From Prostheceraeus crozeri (lineage: Eukaryota; Platyhelminthes; Polycladida; Euryleptidae), in contig CAJQUW010015436.1 of the NCBI GenBank assembly GCA_907163375.1, positions 436,501-500,500 of the forward strand: DNA of 64,000 nt, read 5' to 3'. Under the pieces are notes generated by a model. It worked only from the letters and a program-made list of their open reading frames with translations, made no database searches and was not told the DNA's origin. The position numbers were made by a program, and so were the translations under genes. Every line of letters starts with the position of its first letter. The stretch's first letter is position 1. Below, piece after piece: positions 12,301-21,300 of the stretch.

Positions 12301-15300
12301 TTCCTTGACCACGTTAGAAATTATAAAATCATCTTCATTCTGCTAAATTTTCTAGCAGCATTTTTTTTTGATTTTTTCAACACTATATTTCAACAATCCT
12401 ATGAAACAATCTTGGAATCTACATAATTTGTCTGAAATTGATTGCTGGTTATATGTCTGATCATTAATAGAATACAAAAGCTAGTTTTTGTATAAATATG
12501 GTCTGGTGCATTTGCGAATCGTTTAACAAGATACAAGAAAAATACCTCCTAAGAAGTACACCGACAAGTTATCATTTTTGTACCAGAAAATAATATTCGC
12601 CATCTACACAGGTTCGTAGTAAGCTTATTCGTGGTAGTGTATGGTTTGATGACATATTATGTCGTTATAACGCTATTCTACATTGCTTGATGTAAAAATT
12701 ATCGGTTCGCTTTTCTAAGTTAAGGATTCGTTTTTTTCGCTTTTTTTAAATTCGAATCAGCTGGGTGGTCTGACTAAGTATTGACGCGAAATGCTACGTG
12801 ATACGCGAAATGGGAGGCAATGTACCACTAGGACCACTGGAATACAGATATGATATAAAAGTCAAGAATTTTCAAATCTTAAAGCTACGTAACTGAATCC
12901 AATCTTATATTTTTTAACAATTCTCTTGAGTCATCGGAAGGTTTGCAACAGGGCGACCCGTTGGGCCCTCTCTTATTTTGCTTATCCACTGACATTTTGA
13001 TCAAATCTTTGCAGTCTGAACTCAATTTATGGTATCACGACGACGGGACATTGGCGGGTGATATGCAGAATGTAATAGATGATTTTCGTCGAATTATTGA
13101 TCGTAGGAAAGGTCTAGAACTTCTCATCAATCAACAAAAATGTGAGCTAATTCTACATGAGAATAGTAATTCAGACTATATCATATCTCAAGTTGCTGAT
13201 ATCACTCCTGAGTCCTGACATAAGGGTACTGGAAACAAAAGATATGGCACTCTTGGGTTCCCCAATCGGCAATGCAGCAATTGGACCTTTACTGAACAAC
13301 AAATTGTCTGAACTTCGTCGACTTTGCTGTCGACTCCGAAATGCTGATGCGCACGATGCTTTATACTTACTGCGTCATTGTTTTGCAATTCCAAAGCTGC
13401 TGTACATGCTATGCACCGTCCCATGCCTTCGGCTGCGTAAATTACCCGCATACGATTTACAAACTCGACAAGCTGTGAAGAGAATCTTGAACTGCCAGTT
13501 TAGTGATATCGCGTGGTCCCAAGCCACACTGTCTGTGAAACTTGGAGGATTAGGAATTCGAAGTGCCGTGCAGCTTTCATTATTTGCTTATTTGTCTTCA
13601 GCTAGCGGTACTCGTTTCCTTTTGCACTTCCGTATTGTCTCAGAAAGCAGGTTTTGACCCTGATACATCAACCTAATATGATGTTGCTCAAGAATGGGAA
13701 AACTCTCTCAGACAGGAGCACAGCTCAACAGCTTTCCTGGGACAAGCCAATGCTAACAGCCTCATATGATCAATTGCTTCAATCCGCGATTTCGATATCA
13801 ACGAAAGCTTGTAGCGTATTCGCCAAAAACAAACGTATTTCGTGATATTGTAGTAAATTTTTATACTCGTAATAAAAACATCGATTCCACGATTTCTCTT
13901 AATAGTAGTTCCGTACACAAATAAGCGTAAGTTAAATCACTTCCCTTCCGCTAGAGGTGTGCAGAGAGAAGTGTTGATTGTTGGCAGAGCCCGAGAATTA
14001 TCGGCTCCTGCCACTCCTTCACATCAATCACTGATTCTCCTCATTACTCTGACAGCTAATGTAACAAGCTACCGCCAGAGTTAGGAGATAAGTCGTTCAG
14101 CTGCTCCGTCAGTCAAATCTCCTCACTCCATATTCGCCCCGCGACAAAGCTCGGCTTTTAGCAGTATCAGCTAAAAATGCAGGTGCTTGGTTGAAAGCTT
14201 TGCCTGCTGCATCACTTGGTTTGAAACTGAATGACAGCTTTCTTCGGATCTCATTGTGCTCTTCGTCTCGGCCTACCTGTTTGTCATCCTCATGTATTTG
14301 TGGCAATCAGGTGGATGGTTCCTAACTCACGGTTTGAACTGCAAGCGAAGTCCAAGAAGATCAGCCATAAAGTACGTACTATGAAGTCAACGATATCATG
14401 AGACGAGCGTTGGTTTCTGTTGGAGTTCATTTCCTCTTTGCCATCCACTTCTTGATGTTTCACCGATAAAATATGCTCCGCATGTTTCACATTCGATTTT
14501 GTATGTTATGCTTTGACATTGACAATCCCATTTCCTCTACTTTCGCAAATCATGCATTCTCTGTTTAGGCAACGTACTTTGACAAAAGGGGCTGATTTCT
14601 GTTGCAGCCTTTTCAGTCACACTCCCTATTGTTCAACTCTTAATTTTAAATCCACTTTCTCGAATAATGTTTAATATTTCTTTTTGCAATTGAGATATAG
14701 GGGTTGCTGGCACGAACAGCACTGAATCACATCCTTCTTTCTCATACCATTCATTCTGTGCAGTTTTTGTTTTATTCTTCCGATTTCTTCTCCAAGATCT
14801 TGTTCTATGCATATGTCTCTTTCCTTTAACACATTCTTCGATTACTTTATCAGAAGCATTCAATGAATAGCTTAAAATTTCATGTCTCAATTTCTTTGTG
14901 CAACCGGAATATTCCATTCTTGCCATGAAATCGTTTACATGTTTTGCCTTTCTGTCCCATGGTAAAGTTTTACGACTATTAAGCAGCACTCGCAGAATTT
15001 CTTGAGTAAATGCGGTTGTTTTCACAGTCATTGATAGTGCAGAATTCATGTGTATAACCATATTCGATGTAACATTCTTTTTGTAGAATTCACGCATGAC
15101 AACATTTTTCACCCCAGTTGTAGTGATGCTTTGTTCAATCCAAATTTTCGCATCGAGAACAGAGATTTTTTTATCATCATGCATTGATGGATAATCAGTC
15201 TCCAGTTGTATTGATTTATGTATGCTATTGCCAAGATTAGTAATAAGCAGCATTGTTATTTCATCTTTGCCCATTATTTCATTACCTCTGATTGTTTCAT

Positions 15301-18300
15301 TGATTACTTTTCCTTTTTTAAATATCATTTCTTCTGGTGTCGGAACAAGTAAGTTTGCATCATCCACATATCATTTCATCATCCTACACTTGATTCCATA
15401 ATACAGCTTTTTCTAGAATTCTCTGTCCAAACCGTGACCACATCATAAAGACCTGTGCGATGACTCCTGTCAATATGATGTGGTGGGACAGACAATTCTT
15501 GAAACACCTGGAGTATTATGGAATCAAGTGTAGGATGATGAAACGATATGTGGATGATGCAAACTTACTTGCTGTTCCTACACTAGAAGAAATGATATTT
15601 AAAAATTGAAAAGTAATCAATGAAACAACCAGAGGTAGTGAAATGATGAGCAAAGATGAAAGAACAATTATGCTTATTACTAATCTTGGCAGTAGCAGAC
15701 TTGCCAACTGTCTCGGATCTCCCGGAAAAGTGCTAAGTTTTCCCGGATATCGAGATTATTATGCTAAAATGAATTTTCAACAGTTTGGAACATATATTTC
15801 AAAAAAGTTTGCGCTGCGTGCGCAATCTTAAGATACAGAAGCCTACATGAAGTCTGCGGTACACGTGGAAACACATAGTTTTCATATCCAAGAATATTTC
15901 TCTCTAGCCATAGAGGCTTGTAGCATAGTAACGTTGTGAGTAAGAGAATTTTCAGCATTGCTGAAATGAGCAAAGTGATAAGATAGGAACTATCAGCGAA
16001 GAACTGGAGGTTGCAATTGTTCTATAGTCTTTATCACTCTTGTTTAGCCATTTAATCGAGTACTACCAAAGTGAGACAATCTATTATCACAATAGTTCAC
16101 CCATTTATCAGAATAGTGCACAGAAGTGTCAAACTGCTTCACCCAAGTATAAACTTATGCCATTATCGAAACATAATCTACATGAGCAATCAGTCAAATT
16201 TATCATTTGTGAATATGAATAAAACGAATAGTATCACTGGTTCGAAGAGTACCAGTTGTCAGCCCATATCCGTACCTCCTGTGGATACCTTAAGAATTCT
16301 TGGCGCTAAATATCGTAAGTTAGGAACCCGAGTATTAGTAAAATGATTTTCTTTTGTTGTAAGCCTTGATATGTTTCGACCAGCTCTTTTGTCATCGACA
16401 GAAGGATGAGTGCGACAAAGTATTTTGAAGTCGGGCCGTAGCATGACACTTTCCATCTATTGCAAACACACTGTTATACACTTATGTGTACTCGTGTGAC
16501 GTACCGCGTAGTAGGTGCCAGTTGATACAACATAACAAGGTGCTTTTGCTTCGCTTTCTGGTATCTTATGTGTCAATAAATTTACAGAAATGCTGGCTTA
16601 ATTGTAATATCTGTTTATTCTTTCGTTCCAGAATCAATCACAGAAGTCGTTTTGCAAAGCAGGTAAGAATCTACAGAATGAGCAGAGTGAATTATGAGAA
16701 TAGATTGCTGTTGACTCAATAAACCAATGTAAGGGTAATATATATTACCTGGCTAGTATATACTAGCCACATGCAAATGAAAAATCGCCTCTGGCTTTCC
16801 GCGGAATAAAAGCTTTGGAGTTGCCTTTCCAAAGCTTTTTAGTCAGTGGAAAGCCAGGGGTGATTTTTCATTTGTAATCGAAATTCTCAGAAAGGCCACA
16901 CAATCGCTTAAGTGACTATATGAAGCCACATGTAGATAACGTTGCGGTGAAATCCAGCGGTGGATGAGGTCTACTTTCTCATATATGTAAGAGTTCGAAT
17001 GTTCAAGATTGTCCCTATGTTATTGGGACAAGTGGTTGGGAATTTAAATGATTTCTGTTAAAAAATTGTTAAAGATTTTTGTTGAAAAGCGTTTCAGCTG
17101 AAATAGAAGTTCTGACAACATCTGATGAACCGGGAAACATCCACAGCAACAAAAAGTTGTCTGCATACTTACGGAAGGTTTGCTCAACCGAAAATTTCAA
17201 TAATTTAAAATTTGATGTATATTTAATGTGCGCGGCCTGTGTACGAGACATGCCCTTGTACAAGATAGCGGCCTACCAGAATCTCAAAGTGCTGTAAAAT
17301 CCTGGAATAAATTAAGATTTGCAGCATCGAGGCTATATGTATCCCCAACGAACCTGTGTTTTCGGTTTCTGTTTGCTTAAAAAGGAAGTAGCGTGTGGAT
17401 ATTATTACCATAGATGGTACTAGCAAGTTCCATGTTCTATAATAAGAGGACTTTCTTTCGATTTTTATTGCTTCACATTTAGATTTATCGGATGAAAAAG
17501 GAATGTGCTATTACTGTTAGTGCTGCGACAATTGTTTTTTCCTGAGTATCTGCGTTTTTCCAGCGCGTTAATTTAGTAAATTAATTGATCATATCAAGAC
17601 AATTTCCAAAGGAAGACCACTGCACAGACACGTTCATCGATATGCAAAAGCTTGTTTATAATTTTTACGTAACAAATTACTTCAACAAGGCAAATTATGC
17701 ATACATCTACGACATCTACTAACCCGTTCCTTTGTCTCAATTTTGAAATAAAATGTAGTATTTTTTTATTTAGTCTATATAAAAAGGACTAATATCATAA
17801 AACTGAACGGTTAAAAAATAGAAATACACTCGGGTCTCGGATACTGCAGTTGCGCTTGAAATTTCAATTTACCTGTAGTGTTTTCTAGGTCTATTTCAAA
17901 TATGACTGAATATGCTCACGGACTTCACCTCTTTAGTTTTCCGGAAAGTCTAATATATATATATATTGAAATTCAAAACAAGATTGTTAGGAGCGCACAA
18001 CATGTTTCAGCAAATCATTTGCCATCCTCAGGTGAAATCAAGCAAACAAAGTTAAAACAATCTTTAAATACAAAATTACAAGTCATTAGGTCACCGAGAT
18101 AAAATCACTGAAGTCACAAAATGAAATCAATTCTGAAGGTCACTTGCATTGGAAGTAGCTACGCAATAAAATACACAATAGAGCCATGAATTACAAATCT
18201 AACAGCGTATTAATGGAGCTTGCCCTTTCATTCATGAGAGTGCTAAAGTCAGACTTCTTTATTATAATTGATTCCAGAAATCTAGGGTATTCAGTACAGG

Positions 18301-21300
18301 CAATGATATCGAAATTTTTTTTCTTTGGTGGATGTACATGCATGCTTATTTCGGTTGGTGTTGGATACGCTTTCAAATGTTCGTTGATTCTGGTAGCAAA
18401 ATGGCGGATAGAGCTGCCCACGTAACACTTTTCACAGTGATCACATGTGTATTTGTACACAACATTAGACTTTAATTCGGGCACAACTTTATCCTTATTA
18501 GAGAAAAAATTGCTAGTTTTCAAGGTTTTAAAAACGGGGCGAACTTTCATGTCAGGCGGTAAAAGCTTATTGATGTCTTTCACACGAGAAAGAAGATTTT
18601 GTTCACTCTCCGAAATGTAGGGGAAGCTCCATGTTATAAATTTAAAGTCGTCATGAGCGTTTGGTCGAGCAACGTTGGCTTTGTGTCTTGCCTCAACTTT
18701 TTCTCGCATGCGCAAAATAGTTCTTTCAGAAAATCCGTTTTTTTGAAAAAGGGCTTTAATAGCAGAAACGGAGTTTTGATAATTATTAGGATTGGAATTC
18801 AATTTCAAGGCACGATAAAAGAGTGAATTCATAGCAGCCAAGCGATAACGTTTGGGAGCATAAGCAGAATTAGGGATGTAAATGCCAGTATTTGTTTCTT
18901 TGAGGTGCCAAGCGATATCGAAGGCATTCTCACTTTTGGTAACTTTGGTATCTAAAAACACAAGACTTTCATTGACTTCTCGCTCCATCGTGAATTTGAT
19001 ATCAGTCTGTTCGCAGACTTAATCCGCCACGCCTCGGTACGGTTGCATATCAAAAAGTGAAGTCCTTGCCAAGTTTGAATCATGAGAAGATGGAGGCCCT
19101 AAATTCATTTGGGAAAAAACATCTGCGATCAACCTGCCGCGTAGAGTTCCTACAGTCGTGCAAAGATGCTGAAGTGATTCCAAAATTTCTGCAGTTTTCG
19201 ATTCCTGCAAATCTCCAAAACTGTAAGTCTCTCATTCAAAAGACACAAGCTAAAGCTTTGAAAGATGAATTAAGAAGTGCTAAAAGTGATAACGAAACAA
19301 AAGAAAAACAGTTGCAGAACTCCTTGCAGTCCTTTAACGAGGATGAACGGATCCTTTATCAGACAATCATGAGGCACCATTTGCTAAAATTAGGCAAATC
19401 TATTCGTGGAATTCACGAAAAAAGTTGACTTCATTGACTTCCGATAACGTAAGTGATCATGTGACTGATAATGCAGCATCTCATTCGGTGATAAATCATT
19501 CTGAAGATAGCTTCAATAGCGACGAAATTCAATTACTCAGCCTTGGATTTTCTATGTCGTTGCCAAGGGAACGAATTTCCATTGACCAGGAAAAGGCTGA
19601 AGCTGAGGCTATCTTTAGTCAGATTGCTAGCATTTCTTCTCTTACTGAAGACACTTTGAATACTTTGAAACACAAATTTCGAGGTACTTTTAAGTCTTAT
19701 TTCTCTCGTCATAAAGTTTCCAAATATTGGAAATCTAAGTTAAAGATTCTTCGAAACCTATCTTCTAGAAAGCATTTATACATCAGCAAATTCGACAAAG
19801 GCAATGGCGTTGTCATTGACAAACGCAGTTCTTATGTTGAAAAAATGACCACTCTGCTCAGTGACAGCAGTCTTTTCAAACCATATTCATATTGTACCCG
19901 ATCAAAGAAGGATCCGTTCATCCTCGAAGAGGATATATTTATTCGCAAGCTGACTCAAATGAAAACGAGGCGCCTAATTTCTGATGCTATCTTTAAGACT
20001 GTCAAACCGGTTGGCTCTCAACCGGCGAGACTTTACGGGCTTCCTAAAATCCACAAAAACAAGGAAGACCCTCCTTATCGTCCGATCTTGAACATGATCA
20101 ATTCGTATCCTTCCAAATTAGCCAAGTGGTTGGACAATGTTCTCAAACCTCTCATTCCAAAAACGCATACTGTCAAAGATACTTTTGAGTTTGTGGATTC
20201 TCTGAATGGATTAAGTTCAGAGAATACACAACTTATTAGCTACGATGTGAAAAATCTTTTCACGAGTATTCCTATTGAGGATACAATTGATCATGTCCTT
20301 TACACCATCAATGAGGATCAGCTCCCTATCAGAAAGCAGGCCCTTCGTGAACTTTTGAGGCTAGCCTGCACTAACATCCTCTTCTCATTCGATGACAAGC
20401 TATTTGTGCAGACCGATGGAATGTCTATGGGATCGTGTCTTGCCCCAACTATGGCCTCTTTTGCCATGGACATGATAGAAACTCGCATGAAAAACTTCAA
20501 CGGTTCTCTCCCTGTCTATTATAAACGTTACGTTGATGACATATTTTGCATTTTTGACAAAAACTCCGATGCTTCCGCCTTTCATGACTTTCTGAATACC
20601 CTTCATCCTGATATCAAATTCACGATGGAGCGAGAAGTCAATGAAAGTCTTGTGTTTTTAGATACCAAAGTTACCAAAAGTGAGAATGCCTTCGATATCG
20701 CTTGGCACCTCAAAGAAACAAATACTGGCATTTACATCCCTAATTCTGCTTATGCTCCCAAACGTTATCGCTTGGCTGCTATGAATTCACTCTTTTATCG
20801 TGCCTTGAAATTGAATTCCAATCCTAATAATTATCAAAACTCCGTTTCTGCTATTAAAGCCCTTTTTCAAAAAAACGGATTTTCTGAAAGAACTATTTTG
20901 CGCATGCGAGAAAAAGTTGAGGCAAGACACAAAGCCAACGTTGCTCGACCAAACGCTCATGACGACTTTAAATTTATAACATGGAGCTTCCCCTACATTT
21001 CGGAGAGTGAACAAAATCTTCTTTCTCGTGTGAAAGACATCAATAAGCTTTTACCGCCTGACATGAAAGTTCGCCCCGTTTTTAAAACCTTGAAAACTAG
21101 CAATTTTTTCTCTAATAAGGATAAAGTTGTGCCCGAATTAAAGTCTAATGTTGTGTACAAATACACATGTGATCACTGTGAAAAGTGTTACGTGGGCAGC
21201 TCTATCCGCCATTTTGCTACCAGAATCAACGAACATTTGAAAGCGTATCCAACACCAACCGAAATAAGCATGCATGTACATCCACCAAAGAAAAAAAATT

